From Helianthus annuus (Eukaryota; Streptophyta; Magnoliopsida; Asterales; Asteraceae), in contig NC_035433.2 in assembly GCF_002127325.2 (NCBI RefSeq), positions 125,208,088 through 125,272,087 on the forward strand: a stretch of 64,000 nt of DNA. Direction: 5' to 3'. Below are positions 21,430 to 33,107 of this stretch, piece after piece. The notes under the pieces were generated by a model. The model ran no database searches, was not told the origin of the DNA, and saw only the letters and a list, made by a program, of their open reading frames with translations. Position 1 is the stretch's first letter; each line of letters begins with the position of its first letter. A program made the position numbers and the translations under genes.

Positions 21430-22934
21430 TGATCTCAGCAGTATTTTCTGCTGATAAAATGTTTTTAAACATGTTTCAGATGATTACAGTAGATCTAAAT
21501 AAGAGTTGTGATACGACACCAAAAGGCTTAAATAAGTGGCTTATTTTATCAATTAAATTAAGAAACGTTGTTTTATGCATTTGGGTTTATCCGCTATTGA
21601 TATGCACAAAATGTAACATATAAATTGTATCAAATAAGGTATAAAAACAACCCTTTTAGTACTAATATTGGAAAAAGTGCGTTTCTTTGTTTACTTTTGA
21701 TTTTCAGGATTAAAAGAGCTTAAACGAACAAAAGTAACAAATTAACAACGAAAACCAACATAAATACGAAGGAAGGAAGTTGATACACTATACCGACCCT
21801 CCAAGCTTCACCCAAAGACAAAAACAACAAACGAGAACCTAAGTCGGGCATGGGGTTGTGCCCCATTCAAGATTACTTGAAGATATTAAAGACAAACAGA
21901 AGACGACAACGGACACAGGGTTGTGTCTCCTAGACACGGGTCATGGTCAACTCTCAGATTTGCAAATCTGGGTTCGTACAACAAGTACAAGGGCAACGGG
22001 GCCGTGCCGTTGACACACAGGGCCGTGTGCGCAGATGGGCTGACAACAACATTAAATGAAGACAGAGAATGAGAAGGACACGGGGTCGTGCCTACCACGC
22101 ACGGGGCCGTGTGAACCCACTGTTTTCAGCTATAAAAGGAGGTTGGTTGTGACAGATACTAGCAAAATTCCTTTCGATTATGGAACAAGGTCCATATCGA
22201 GATCTTGATATGTCTTTTCGAAGTGGCGAAAGATGCATCCGGTCGTCAACTTTTTTTTGGGTATTATAACAATTTATATACCAATCGTCCAAGTGATACC
22301 CGGTCTTACCATCTACACTGAACTTGCCGATTGTGTGTGATTTAGTTAGCGATTCCTTTTTAAAACTTGTTTGAAGTTAATATACGCACTTTTCACACAT
22401 CAAAGGGTTTTCACATGCAACAAGACATACACGATTTCTACACATAATTTCATTCACATAATGATTCCAAACGAAATTCCTACCCTAATTTATCATTCTA
22501 TCAAAACCCATTCCAACTTTCATGCTTTCAAATTCCTCTTCATATTAAAACTTTACCAAATGAAATAATGTACATGCACCTTATGATTATCAAGTTTAGA
22601 TGGTTAATATTTAAAGTTCATGCATAGGGTTTGCTTCCAATTTCACCTAAAACTTGCAAGATATGTGAATTTGGTTCTTGAGGTTTTTCTCTCTTTCTTT
22701 CTCTCTCAAAACTCGCAACACACATACGCAAAAATCCTGCATTTTTTCTTTTTCTCATTCTTTTGTTAAATAAAATTTCTTACTTGCACACATTTAGTCC
22801 CTACAGTTTTATTGGTTAGTTTGTTTAGTCACAACTTCTATACTTCCTACTAAAAGATTATACTACTTAACTTGGTTAGTCAATATAGTTATTATACTTC
22901 ATGCTATGTCATTTATGGATTTTGGGGTGTTACA
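21430..22934. mobile_element. LTR right part ending GGGGTGTTACA
   Basis: Ends in TTTGGGGTGTTACA at 22934, a typical LTR 3' end. It contains seven copies of a CACGGGGCCGTG-like palindrome (21848-22115) and 'ttccttttcgattatgg'-like leader sequence. The left end is not defined, and no protein is encoded. Confidence 0.55.
21848..22115. repeat. Cluster of CACGGGGCCGTG-like palindromes
   Basis: Variants such as GGGCATGGGGTTGTGCCCC, GACACAGGGTTGTGTC, CAACGGGGCCGTGCCGTTG and CGCACGGGGCCGTGTG recur seven times in about 270 bases. Each can fold into a short hairpin. Confidence 0.8.
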
Positions 22935-24060
22935 ACGACCACCTGTCCTGGTTAGCAGTGCCAATGTTGACCGATATCTGTCGCACGTTGCAGCCCCGGT
23001 CATGTTGCCGCTATCGTTGCCAGCATTCTGAATTTTGTCATTGGTATTGATGAACTGGTTCATTCCATTTTCGTCTAGTTTGTTACATGAGTACAAACAG
23101 AATTTGAGGACCGATTTCCATATACGTTTAGCTCAGGTAATATCTATAACCTACTCAAATTGTGTAGAATCCAGCTTGATTAGGCGACATAACAAGATTA
23201 GTTAATTTTTCAATGTTTTCATTAATTCAACAACGGTTACAATCCTGAAAACAATCCGACAGAGCTCCGCCGTCAGTCGCGTAAAATTTCACTAACACTA
23301 AGTCCTCATGTCAAACAATACCTTCGTGCGGACCTAGGAACATCTGTGCGGACTAACTTACATCCGCATGGATGTATACCTCCGTACGAATGTACTTTAC
23401 AAACATCAAAACATAATCTAACATTTATAATCTATTACATGACACGACTCGATGACGTAGGCAACAGACATAGTGTATCAACACAGAAGGAGTTTGGGTT
23501 TTAGGAATACTTAAGTGGTGAAGTTTTCATGTTCTGAATCTTGCACGCTGAGTTGCTAAATCGAGGTGTCTCGCATTTCACATTCTGCTACAACAATATA
23601 AGGTTAATGTTTTTAAAACACCATATGGTTGTGGCTATTTTTATTTAGTTTTGCATCTATACTTGTTATGGGTGATCTAGAGTTTTTTTGGATCAACACG
23701 TACAGATATCCCACTGCATTAATTTTTAAAATTCATGTACGAGACCCAATAGGTAAAACATCAATACTCGATACACGTAATACCATATTTAAAAAAAAAA
23801 TATAACGAAACGCCGATAGAAAAACACACACAACCTCGTATCCATTAAAAAATGTAACTTATGCAAGTTATTAAAGAAAACCACGGGCACACAATACACT
23901 CTACACACGATGTACTCTATGATACAAAAAAAATACTATATTTCAAACACAACATTGTTTTCAATAAAATCTATATCGAAAAGTCGAAAACAACAACCGC
24001 ATACTCAATTATTTTTAAAACATGTAACACGCGTATTGGGTTATAAGAGAAAAATTAAAT
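22935..24060. other. Unassigned sequence with a short coding-like stretch
   Basis: Around 23072-23136 (plus) an open stretch reads LLHEYKQNLRTDFHIRLAQ and ends at a CAG|GTAATA donor-like site. It may be a fragment of an unidentified gene. The rest (repeats of 'cctccgtacg'/'catccgcatgg' near 23320-23390, then AT-rich sequence) shows nothing I can name. Confidence 0.3.
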
Positions 24061-24070
24061 TAAAAAAAAA

Positions 24071-24602
24071 GGGAATTGGCTTGTAATAATCCCACCTAGA
24101 CCTTATTGGCCATTAATAATCCCACCTCAGAATATCCCCCCCACCAGTCCCACCTTTCAGCTATTTTTCCTACAATGGTCCCCCGTTAAAAAAACTTAAC
24201 GGAGTTAAGCTTTTTTCCAAATTACAAACAGATTTTTTAGGGCTTTTGATTAGAACGACGATACGAATCCATTGATGTAAAACTTACTTCGAAATGGTGC
24301 TCCAAGTGACTTGATTTTGGTTAATTGGAAATTTAAACACCCGAATTGAAGCGCCATTTTCATCGTTTAGAGCACTGTTTCGAGGAAAGTTTTACATCAA
24401 TGGACTCGTATCGTCGTTCTAATCAAAAGCCCTAAAAAATATGTCTGTAATTTGGAAAAAAAGCTTAACTCCGTTGAGTTTTTTAACGGGGGACCATTGT
24501 AGGAAAAATAGCTGAAAGGTGGGACTGGTGGGGGGAATATTCTGAGGTGGGATTATTAATGGCCAATAAGGTCTAGGTTGGATTATTACAGGCCAATTTC
24601 CC
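24071..24602. mobile_element. Large fold-back element (hairpin arms about 220 bp)
   Basis: Starts GGGAATTGGC and ends GCCAATTTCCC; the arms 24071-24290 and 24380-24602 are complementary at roughly 95 percent, with a loop of about 90 bases. It is flanked by A-runs of nine and eight bases, which may be a target duplication. A transcript would form a long double-stranded hairpin. No coding. Confidence 0.85.
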
Positions 24603-24705
24603 AAAAAAAACTAAATAGGTAAAAAGTATATATTATATATAGTATAGAAGTAAAAAAAATAAAATTTAAAATTATTATTATTATTATTATGTTATATATA
24701 TATAT

Positions 24706-25227
24706 GACAAAGATCCGTTAGGAACCACCCTTTATTGCGAGAATCAATGTGAACACAAAAAAAATGCCTAAAAATAGCTAAAAAACACACAAATTTTTTT
24801 TTAATATTTTTTATAAAAAAATATCTACTTTTAGTAGCCAAAATTTTTTTTTAAAAAAAAAATTGGCTACTAAAAGTAGCGATTTTAACATAAAAAATAT
24901 TAAAAAAAATTAGATTTTTTTTTAGATTTTTTTAGGTTTTTTGGGGGTTTAGTTTTTAGCATTTTAGCTTGGGGGGGGGGGATTAGGTTTTTGGGGGGTG
25001 GGGGAGGGGGGTTTAGTTTTTTTTTTTTTTTTTTTTTTGGGGGGGGGGGGTTAGGTTTTTTGGGGGTTTTAGTTTTTAGCATTTAGCTTGGGGTGGGGGG
25101 GGTGGGGTTTAGGTTTCTAGGGGAGGGTGGGGGCTAGGTTTTTTTAGGTTTTTTTTAGCTATTTTAGGTTGTGTTCACATTGGTTCTCGCGGTTCTCGCA
25201 ATAAAGGTGGTTCTCGCATGAACCTTA

Positions 25228-25229
<2 letters not shown>
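24706..25229. mobile_element. Element C: inverted-repeat element in (TA)n
   Basis: The left end contains CCACCCTTTATTGCGAGAA and 'caatgtgaacacaa'; the right end carries their complements, and the outside on both sides is TATATATA. The interior (24955-25140) is a highly G-rich, T-rich stretch with runs of 6-11 G and duplicated 'tttttagcatttagcttggg' phrases. The GAGAAC repeats in its ends resemble those of element A. Confidence 0.7.

Positions 25230-25261
<32 letters not shown>
25230..25261. repeat. (TA)n tract between elements C and A
   Basis: About 16 TA units directly join the two elements. Confidence 0.95.
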
Positions 25262-25266
<5 letters not shown>

Positions 25267-27723
25267 CGGGATTTGGAGGAAACGGTAGAAAGTGTGAGAA
25301 CAGTGAGAACGCTTATGGATCGTACGATTAAAACAATCTATGGACTAGATTGGCGCGGTGGCGTTTTCGTAAATAACATCAATTTTATTACGTGGACGCG
25401 CCTCATTAAGGGTAAAAGCGTCTTTACACCTCTATACCAAAACGCCATAATGATGAATAAACGCCAATACAGACCAAATCACATCGCTATATAAACAAGA
25501 AAATCCAAGACATAAAAACACATCCCCCAGAACCTGAAATGCCATATTTTCTACTATATACCATTCAACTTACAAACGCCAAAATCCCCAAAACATCAAA
25601 CACAACTACTCCAAAACGCCATATTTTCTACTATATACCATTCATATTAGAAAACGCCAAGACACTCAAACATCAAAAGATTCCAAAAGATCGACGGTTC
25701 TTTCAGATACACTATTTCCTCAGTAAAATGCCAAAAATGTCAAATATCGTTTCTTGTATATTCAAAATATTATTCTACACCAAAGTGTCGGATAATGCAT
25801 TCTTCTATGAGGTGCTGTGACTCAAATAACATTTTGCTGCATGAGATGGACAAATCATAAACAAAAAGATGCTGGAGTCAGACTTATGTCATTTTCTGTG
25901 TTTTGTTCTTGATGAATATTTTAATGGCATGAAAAGACGAATGACACTACTGAGTTGTTTGAAGATACATATTAAAAAAAAACTCATGTCATTTTGTCTT
26001 TCCAAATGGCCACAAAAACACAAGCATGGCTAAGCCAAACCACCAGTGAACATGATTCAAAGAAGAAAGAGACTGATGACAGTGAAGATTTGGAAGATGA
26101 ATTGTTTTTATTTTTATTTTTTTAATTTTCTTTTTCTGTTGTTTGCTATGTATTTTTCAACTTAGAATAAAAAAAATACATTATCTTAATTAAACGCCAA
26201 ACAATCATAATGCATATGAAAACGCCATAAATGGAGTAAAAACGCCAAAAACTCCCAAACTATAATGAAAGTAATTTGCAGAAGTATTAATTAAAAAAAA
26301 AGCTAAAAATGGAAAAAAAAAATGCCAAAAACTACTTAAACCCATTCAAAAACGCCAAACCTGAAAAGCTGAACAAAAAACAGTAAAAATACACAGTAAA
26401 ACTGAAAAGACGGCTACTTTATTAATATCATTTGTTATGAATAAAATCCCGCCTAAACTACGCGCCAAATACATCCTATAAAGAGAGACTTCTCTGCACA
26501 AACAACTTATCACAATACCAGAAACAAACGTCATATTCCCTAGAAACCATTCACTTTAAAAACCCCTAAAAAAATTTAAAAAAGCCACAGATGCAGAACC
26601 TCGATTCTGCTATATTGAGTATTGATCTGAATGAAGTTTCACTGAATGGATTCTTCTCTGAGTTGGGTATCTCTATAATCTTTTGCTGAATGAGATGGAC
26701 AAATATTCAAGACAAAGAGACTGATGACACTGATATGACATCATGTCACTTTGTTCTTGATGGATATATGGATGGCATGAAGGGATCAATACATTAGAGC
26801 AGGCGTTGGTCTTCAACATGTCATCAAACAAGTATATATCCACCCACCATAAAGGATGCCACAAAAAATAAGCATCTTCTAAAGACGACCGTTATGTAGA
26901 AAAATAAGGATCTACATAAGGCATTCAAAAACAGGTTCAAAACACCAAAAAGGTTAAAGTAGAAGAGGCTGATCCACTGAAGATTTGAATGAGAAATTAG
27001 ATTATAATTTTTAATATTTTTTCATTTTCTATTGTTTGTTATGTAATTCTTTGTTGTTTACCATCTAATTCTCTGCTATTTTAAAAAAATTGAGTATAAA
27101 ACGCCAAAAACTACAAACACCAAAACACCTGATAGTTTGAAAAATGTGAGAACGAATGCTAGCAAAGTACGAGGTTGCTATATAAAACGCCAAAAACGTA
27201 AACAAAGTATTACTGGAAAAATCAACACTAATTGACAGATGAAAATTGAAAGAAATAGTAAAATAAAGAGACGGTATCATTTATTTCCAAAAACATTATA
27301 GTTATATTAATGCCATTACATGGAAAATTGAAAATTATTTATCTTTTCAAAACGCTATAATTGCCTGTCACATTATAGGCCTGTATCCTAAATGGCAAAA
27401 CACTTGATATAATAAAATCAAGAAAATTACTGATTTTTTTACATTAAAAGCCTGCATCCTGATCTAAAAATCAATAAAAACGCCAAAACAATACTTAAAA
27501 CACCAAAATATTTACTATAGTTCTGATCTAAAAACAATAAAAACGCCGCGTATTTAATAAACGCCAAAAAAATGGAAAGATGAAGGGACATGCGTTAATA
27601 AAAAAGAAATATGAAAGGACAAAAAAGCCCCTTCGCCTTTCTCTAAGCGGCGTGACACGTGTTAGGCCAGGAAGCGTTCTCACCGTTCTCACACTTTTGA
27701 ACGTTTTCTCCTGATCCCGTTTC
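25262..27723. mobile_element. Element A: MULE-like element in (TA)n, non-coding
   Basis: The left end (AGGGTCGGGATTTGGAGG, then AAAGTGTGAGAACAGTGAGA) and the complement of the right end (GAAACGGGATCAGGAG, AAAGTGTGAGAACGGTGAGA) form inverted repeats of about 60 bases. The interior has about 14 forward copies of AACGCCA and an internal duplication (25840-26100 and 26690-26960, both with 'gagatggacaaat' and 'ttgttcttgatg'). No protein is encoded. The left end is shared with element A' at 34102, which holds a transposase remnant. Confidence 0.8.
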
Positions 27724-27750
27724 TATATATATATATATATATACATATAT
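27724..27750. repeat. (TA)n tract between elements A and B
   Basis: A TA-rich tract separates the right end of A from the left end of B. Confidence 0.9.
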
Positions 27751-28517
27751 AGGTAAAGAGTATGGTACAAATCTTCTTATCGTACATTATGTACGCGCTT
27801 ACCACAGCCATACACGTGTCCTGATTAAATTTAATTAAATAAGGGTATATCAGACATTCTATTTGAACATCTGAGGGCTAATCAGGGAATTCCGTCAACT
27901 AGGAAGCAGATATGGAGTTCGTTTCGTAACCGTCCATTTAATTATGTATCAATTCAATTGTAGGGTTTTTGATTGATTCCTGTCCTAACCGCGATTTCTG
28001 AAAATGCTGGATTAATCATTTAGGATTCGTCAATAGGTTTATTAGATTGAGTTCTGGGTTTTTTTTTATTTGAAGCTTTTTTCATTTTATTAGATTGTAT
28101 TGAGGGTTGAAGATGGGTTGTTTCTGGTTTTATTTGTTTGGGTTTACCATATCGCATGTGTTTTTTGATGTATCGCATGTGTTGTTTTAACACAGTCCAG
28201 GTAGTTAAGAATGGATCTTTTGTATAATTTCGCATGTTTTAAATTAGACATTTCGCACACAATGAAGTTTCATATTTAATTTCGCATGTTTAAGTTCGAG
28301 ATTTCGCAAACCTGGAAGTATTTATCAAATATAGCTATTTATTTCGCAGGCTTTAATAATAATTATTTTTATTTTCGCACAGTGTGTTTGATAATTCAGT
28401 TCATTAATTGAAATCAAATAATTCAGTTCAATAATTGATTTCAATAATTCATATCAATAATTTTTCTTTTATTATATATTTTATATTTTTATCACTATTT
28501 CAAACATTCGATTAAAA

Positions 28518-28847
28518 ATGGCAGATCTACCAACATCCTCTTCTTCTGAACCAAGTATCAAGCAGGCTTTGAGGCAAAGGATTCAGCAACAAATTCAAGA
28601 GGATCGATCATGTCAAGAGATGTTGGAGGCCAACATTTCTCGTGTAACAGAAAACATGAAGAGAAGACAAGAAATTCTGAACTTGCTATCTCAGATGCAA
28701 GTGAGTAGTCTTAAAGAAATTGCTGTTATGTTTATGGTGGATTTGGGTGAGAGGGATGGGAAACAGTTGAAAGAGTTGGCCGATGCAATAACTGTCTTAA
28801 GATGCTCGATGAAGATGAAAATGGAGTTTCTTTCATCTTTTGAATGA
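28518..28847 (+). CDS. 109-aa putative coiled-coil protein of element B
   Basis: I do not recognise this protein. It starts MADLPTSSSSEPSIKQALRQ, has a central charged helix-prone region (QQIQEDRSCQEMLEANIS, then VTENMKRRQEILNLLSQM) and ends MKMEFLSSFE. No membrane segment or signal peptide is seen. It has an ATG in fair context (AAAATGG), a clean stop, and is the only open frame of any size in the left quarter of element B. TCGCATG-type motifs surround it, but it contains none. It converges on the Ulp1-like gene. It could be an element-encoded accessory protein or a captured exon; coding status is uncertain. Confidence 0.45.
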   Translation: MADLPTSSSSEPSIKQALRQRIQQQIQEDRSCQEMLEANISRVTENMKRRQEILNLLSQMQVSSLKEIAVMFMVDLGERDGKQLKELADAITVLRCSMKMKMEFLSSFE

Positions 28848-29208
28848 ACTTTTGTTTATTTTTGTTGCATGTTTCAATAAATTCGCATGTTGTGTTACGA
28901 AATGGACTTGTATTTCGCATGTTTATAGTCACCTAATTATTGCATATTTTAATAATTCAATGTCAAACATGCGATATTAAACATAATATATGCGAAATAA
29001 AAAACACAAATGCGAAATTAAGAACACTAATATATGCGAAATTAAAAACACTAACAAGTTTAAATATTTAATATAACTCCATCATCAAACAAGTTTACTT
29101 TGGCTTTCCAAAATATCTACTCATCCTATCTGGGATTATCTTATCCAAATCTTTCATATATCTTTCTTTGTCTGGCCTTTTATCGAAAGCATTTGCCTTT
29201 TTAATTAT

Positions 29209-32200
29209 TTACTGACGATGTACATTGTGTTTGGATAGAATGATTTTACTGAGATATATGTGCCTTAGGAGATGAAGTTGTGAATTTTGTCTGTTGTTTA
29301 CTTCATTTTCTTTCACAAATCCAGTCACCCATGGTATTGTGTCTCCTTTGTATGTTTCCATGTGACGCATCGTAAACACTCCACAATCTACGCCGTTATT
29401 CTTTGTCCTCCAATCCATTTCTTTTCTTTCTATAACTGAGGTTGCAAGTTCTTCTATAGCTGGTGTTGGTTTTAAAGCCTTTTGTAGGTGTAAAACCAAT
29501 ACCCTTCTCTGTAACATAGCAACATTGTGTTAGTAGCTTTTACATAATATATAACATTTATATGAAAAAGTTTTTGTATTACCAGTGTGTCTAGTAGCCC
29601 CTTGTATCTTTCCTTAAACTCTTGTTGAGCTGCTGAATTGTCAATCAGCTCAATTTTGCCGGATTTCAAGTTGAAGCACAAGATATAGAAGTGGTCATCT
29701 TGAAGTACCGGAATAAACACCAGGTCAACCGAATCAAGTTTTTTTACCTCATATCTCAGTAACATGTCTTCAAAATTTGAGGCAAATATGTTTAGTCGTT
29801 GATTGTCTGTGTATTTCTCCTCGTCGTAAAAGATATCCGGCTGTATGTTATGTAACTAGAATCAAAGTTATGCAAACAATGGATTTTTTTTTCACTTGCG
29901 AATTGTATATATAGCACATGCGAAATTACAACAGTATGAGAAATGTTGTTTAACAGGAAAACTTTCTTTTATACTACATGCGATTTAGATATAACTAGCG
30001 TGCGAAATCATTGAATATGCATTTACTGTTATAATTTCAAATGCCAAAATGTATATGAAAACATACCATCATTGTGCTAAACAAGAAGAGTCTGTATGGT
30101 GATGATTTTCTATCTCTCCTCTTCTCTTCAAGGTTTAGAACATCCACAAATGCATCTATTCCGTTCGATGCTACGTATTGACCCCTGTAGAAGCTTTCAA
30201 ATATAGATTTAAATGTGGCAACCTCAGTTTTTGATCGGTAAAATTCTTCTCTGCCAGCCATAAAATAAATAATTAATATTTGTTGTGTGTATATATTTTA
30301 GATGTTTGTTAGTTGATATAACTTTTTTACTTACTCTATGCCTGCAAACATAGCAAATGTATATCGGATCACACTCAATTCTTGAGTCAATAGTGCTTCG
30401 TGCATGTTTACCACTCTGTTGCAGTAAGGGGAACAAAATTTGTCTCCAAGCTCTGTACATCTTTTCTCAGCTCGAATTTTTGCTTGTTCTATTATCTTAT
30501 AAAGCAGTTCATTTAACCCTTTTGGTAGAACTTGTTTTGCCTTTGGGTTTTTTTTGCCCCTAGCTGGGTTTTTTCCTTTATTTTCTTCCAGGTTGGGTCC
30601 CAGGCTCAAAAGCAACTCTACTGACTGCAATTCCTCAGCCGTTACCTGAGGGCATTCAACCTCCGGTTCCTTCTCAACTGCTTCCACTTCCTGCACTTTT
30701 TCTTGAACTTTTTGTTGAATGTTTTGTGTAGATTCTGCCAAGTTCACTGTTTCTTCAATAACAGTTTCGTTTTCCCCACTTTCTGCAGGCCAGAGTAAGT
30801 TAAGAAATACAATATTTTGTGTTTTTTAATTTTTTTTCCGAATATAAAGTGTTTTTTACCTTTGGCAGGTGGTTTGTAAGCGTATACACCCGGTTCCATA
30901 GTTTGAATGTTTGCAATAAGGGTGGCTGTGACTCCTTCATCATCTTTATTTGTCAGTGCTTCATCATCTGGCTGCAGTACACCTATAGATACAAAGTATT
31001 TAATTTTAATACATTAGAATCAAAATCGCAGGGGTATACATTACATCGCATGCGAAATCAAATTTGAATTTTTTGGCAGAAATCGCATGTGGTTTTTAGG
31101 TTTCGCATGTGAATAAAAGAATAGTGATTTTTTACATAATTTCGCATGTATTAATATTGAGTTCGCATGTTTTACCTTCTGATGCCATTTGTACCAAAAC
31201 AGTGGAGATTACTTTTTGAGCCCCTTCATCCTGTCTACCATCTTCGTTTGTAGTAACTTCATGGTGAACTTCAGAAGCTGGATTTTCATGCTCTTCATGG
31301 ACATGAGGGGGTGAAGTTTCATGCTCTTGAACCGAATCAATTGGCACACAAATGGGATTATTCCGGAGCATCTCATCCCACTGCTTACAGGCCGCCATAA
31401 TCTCCGGATCCCAAAAACACTTAGTTTTTGCTTCTGAAACTAAGTTGTTCATGACTTGAACATCTTGAACTATTTTAAGGTACTTTTTGACATTTGCTTT
31501 CATTTTTTCAAGAGATTCTGTAATATTTTTCGAGTTAGATACTATCAATCCAGAAGTTAAATATAATGGAGTAAGTGAAATTAATATTTTTTTGCGCTTA
31601 CCTTTTTGTTGGTTCTCGAAGCCTCTAGTTCTCGTTCGTGGTCTATGTCGTAGAATACCGATGGTGAAAGTTGAACTGGAGTGTTGCAATAATCCATCAT
31701 TTTCTGTGCCTGTGTTCCAACTCCAAACTCAAGGTTCAACTGAGACATTTCATGGATTTCAAAACTGAAATCCATGAAATCATCAATGTTCTCGTTATCT
31801 TTTGGCTCTTCCCCGGATTCTACGTTTTGTACTGCACGCGCAGTCCTTCTTTTGTAGCTTATTGTGGTGTCAACCAGCGTTTGTAGTTTATACTCATCCG
31901 TTGAACGCTCTTCTTTTTCTTCATTTTCTTCTTCTTTTTCTTCTTCATTTTCTTCTTCTTCTTCACTCTCACTTGATGCCTAAACAGGCCCGTCATCTGA
32001 AATATGCTCTTCGACTTTATCAATATCCGAAGATGTGATATAAGGAATAATTGGTATTTCCACGACTTTCTCAAACAGTTTAAGCTTCTTGTTGTATTCA
32101 TGCGTGTATAGAAGCTGTATAAATCGCAAGATCATTTAATTATTTGACAAAACAAACTAGTATTTTAAATATGTTTTATGAAATGTACTAATGCATACCG

Positions 32201-33107
32201 TAAGAAAGGCAACAGGTCCCACAAACTGTATTTTATAGTTTTTCCAGCCTGCTCGTGTACGACGCAAAGTTTCAAGTAGATATGTGCACCAATCTAGATT
32301 CTGTATTTCCTCAACAGCTTCTACTCCAAGCAAACATCTATCATTTGCAGTTGTTGCCTTTGTAATCTCCGCAAAGAACGTCATCCAGTACACAAGGAAA
32401 TTTAATCTAAACAGGCTCCCCCCATCTCTTTGATTTTCCATTGTATCTGCAATTAAGCCATGGGTAATTCTCCTGTTTTCCCCCCACTGGCTGATGAATG
32501 TATTCCTGACAGCATTTCCCGGTTCTTGACTCTTTTCAATTTTCCTGCTTTTTACTTTTCTCTTATCGGCTATTATTTCAACCTTCTTTGGCCCATTTGG
32601 TATTCCAAATACCTCGTAAACTGTGTCCGATGTTATTTTTATTTGGTGTTTTCCTACGTTTAGCGTATCGAACTTCTCGTCAAAGTTTCTGGCTAGCCAA
32701 TATGCCAATCGTGTCGAAATATGGTTGATATTGATATCTAGAATAGCTCCAAATCCCATATCCCTCACCTCATTAATCTGTTTTTTTTGAAAATTTTCTC
32801 ACAATATCCATATATGAATTAGGTTGGCATCTCAGCAGTATCGCTTCGTTGCTGTATTTGAAGAATTCCCTATGTTCTGTTTTATGTGGTTTAACCTTTT
32901 CTGAATGTTTTTTTTTGTCTGAATCTTTGATTTCCTCTTATCTCTTTTCTTTTTTGGGGGTGGCTTAACAAAGTCATCCTCTTCAGAACTTTCTTCAACT
33001 ATCCTTCTCTTTCTACTCTTGTTAATTTTTATCAAAGTTGATATTGGGTCTTCAAAGTCATCATCAGATTCTATTTCTACAAAACCGCATGATATAGTCA
33101 AAAACAC
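29209..33107 (-). pseudogene. Ulp1-like (C48) cysteine protease gene of element B, broken
   Basis: This is a multi-exon gene encoding a large transposon-type Ulp1 protein; true Ulp1 enzymes cleave SUMO. From the N-terminus: an acidic/basic region (33107-32832); HREFFKYSNEAILLRCQP, then VRDMGFGAILDI and a plant-transposon N-terminal domain (32768-32157); an acidic E/K-rich linker; helical regions at 31689-31132 and 30747-30037; and the protease domain. Exon 29855-29583 carries QDDHFYILCFNLKSGKIELI ending DNS (His and Asp). Exon 29508-29209 carries KNNGVDCGVFTMRHMETY (catalytic Cys). So the His-Asp-Cys triad is preserved. Breaks: one-base shifts at a nine-A run (32908-32916) and an eight-A run (32781-32788), and an in-frame TAG at 31980-31982. 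The homopolymer shifts could be assembly errors; the TAG is a plain nonsense codon. Confidence 0.75.

Noticed and set aside
24900..25082. Proline/lysine-rich minus-strand frame
   Set aside because: It is a translation of the G-run/T-run low-complexity core of element C.
29209..29855. Host SUMO protease gene
   Set aside because: The N-terminal domain, inverted termini and nonsense codon place it in a transposon, not in a host ULP1/ESD4 gene.
31859..32101. Lysine-rich 80-codon frame
   Set aside because: It is a shadow frame of the acidic Glu-rich linker of the Ulp1-like gene on the same strand.
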